This document shows, one piece after another, positions 6,778-7,229 of a stretch of 7,229 nt of DNA (positions within the stretch are counted from its first letter, which is position 1; every line of letters starts with the position of its first letter). Position numbers and translations under genes: made by a program. Source of the DNA: Candidatus Omnitrophota bacterium (GTDB taxonomy: Bacteria; Omnitrophota; Gorgyraeia; Gygaellales; Profunditerraquicolaceae); assembly GCA_028714595.1 (NCBI GenBank), contig JAQTMD010000074.1:1-7229 (forward strand), in the 5' to 3' direction. The notes under the pieces are model-generated. The model ran no database searches. It was not told the DNA's origin and saw only the letters and a list, made by a program, of their open reading frames with translations.

Positions 6778-7229
6778 TCAAGCGCCCTCCGTGATCCGCG
6801 CCACCACCGTCTCTTCGGCATCGACGGCCTTCTGTCCCGTCTTTCTTTCCTTCAACTCAAGCGAGCCGCTCTTTAACGCCTCCTTGCCGATGACGACCTG
6901 CAGCGGCACGCCGATAAGGTCTGCGTCCTTGAACTTGACGCCTGCGCGTTCGTCGCGGTCATCCAGCAGCACCCGGATCCCTGCCTTCGTAAGCCGGCCA
7001 TACAGCCCCGTGGCCTTTTCCATGATAACGGAGTTGGTAACATCCAGCGGCATGACCAGCACCGTAAACGGCGCGACTTCCCGGGGCCAGATGATGCCGT
7101 TGTCGTCGTGGTTCTGCTCGATTACCGTCGAGATAAGCCGCGATACGCCGATGCCGTAGCAGCCCATGATCACCGGTTTCAATGTCCCCTGCTCGTCCTG
7201 GAACTGCGCTCCGAGCGCGGCGCTGTACT
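6778..7229 (-). CDS. proS: Prolyl-tRNA synthetase, C-terminal part (N-terminus beyond window)
   Basis: ProRS is a cytoplasmic class II synthetase that charges tRNA-Pro. Only the last 149 residues lie in the window; the frame is open at the edge, and a TTG near 7182 is an internal Leu, not a start. The first visible residues (YSAALGAQFQDEQGT, then KPVIMGCYGIGVSR) contain class II motif 3, the ATP-binding GIGxxR. The HGTP-type anticodon-binding domain follows, with VLVMPLDVTN, the LLDDRDERAGVKFKDADLIG signature and LQVVIGKEAL. The protein ends directly after this domain, without the zinc-type C-terminal extension of archaeal/eukaryotic ProRS, so it is the bacterial type. The INS editing domain expected in that type would lie outside the window. 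Its TGA touches the rimP ATG with no gap, which makes it part of the same transcription unit. Confidence 0.96.
   Translation of the reverse strand, partial: YSAALGAQFQDEQGTLKPVIMGCYGIGVSRLISTVIEQNHDDNGIIWPREVAPFTVLVMPLDVTNSVIMEKATGLYGRLTKAGIRVLLDDRDERAGVKFKDADLIGVPLQVVIGKEALKSGSLELKERKTGQKAVDAEETVVARITEGA
6786..6790 (-). promoter_or_regulatory. Ribosome binding site of rimP, inside the proS 3' end
   Basis: GGAGG on the minus strand lies in the last proS codons and is separated by 8 bases (GCGCTTGA) from the rimP ATG. It is the best-spaced Shine-Dalgarno in the window. It supports the chosen start and close translational coupling to proS. Confidence 0.8.

Noticed and set aside
5779..6876. Long plus-strand open frame of 365 codons across nusA and rimP
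   Set aside because: It lies antisense to two unmistakable genes, and its translation is Ser/Arg/Leu-rich with no recognisable domain, as expected of a shadow frame in GC-rich DNA.

Overview
The window is a compact stretch of bacterial housekeeping genes, all read from the minus strand. In transcription order (high to low coordinates) they are: the 3' end of proS (prolyl-tRNA synthetase), rimP (30S maturation factor), nusA (transcription elongation/antitermination factor), infB (translation initiation factor IF2), trpS (tryptophanyl-tRNA synthetase), scpA (kleisin of the SMC condensin) and ruvB (Holliday-junction branch-migration motor, cut by the window edge). I see no mobile element, CRISPR array, tRNA, rRNA, or phage or defence gene.

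The layout looks like one continuous operon. The proS stop abuts the rimP ATG (TGAATG). rimP and nusA are separated by 13 bases, nusA and infB by 9, and infB and trpS by 16. trpS and scpA share ATGA, and the best ruvB start lies 32 bases inside scpA. No gap is large enough for a promoter plus terminator, and I see no terminator hairpin between genes. Any promoter must lie upstream of proS, outside the window, or inside a coding sequence.

The genes fall into two functional groups. proS-rimP-nusA-infB is a version of the widespread rimP-nusA-infB core that links transcription elongation with ribosome assembly and translation initiation. trpS-scpA-ruvB adds a second tRNA synthetase and two chromosome-maintenance genes. 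The partners often found next to these genes are absent: rbfA/truB do not follow infB, and scpB does not follow scpA.

The organism is a bacterium of moderately high GC. The gene order, the IF2 with a long Ala/Lys/Pro-rich N-terminus, and a TrpRS with the cysteine pattern of the [4Fe-4S] subgroup known from Thermotoga suggest an anaerobic lineage. A candidate phylum such as Omnitrophota or a deltaproteobacterial-type lineage is possible, but this is a low-confidence inference.

I found no undescribed system. The points most worth a second look are the Fe-S cysteine motif in TrpRS, the N-terminally extended RuvB whose start overlaps scpA, and the unusual operon composition.
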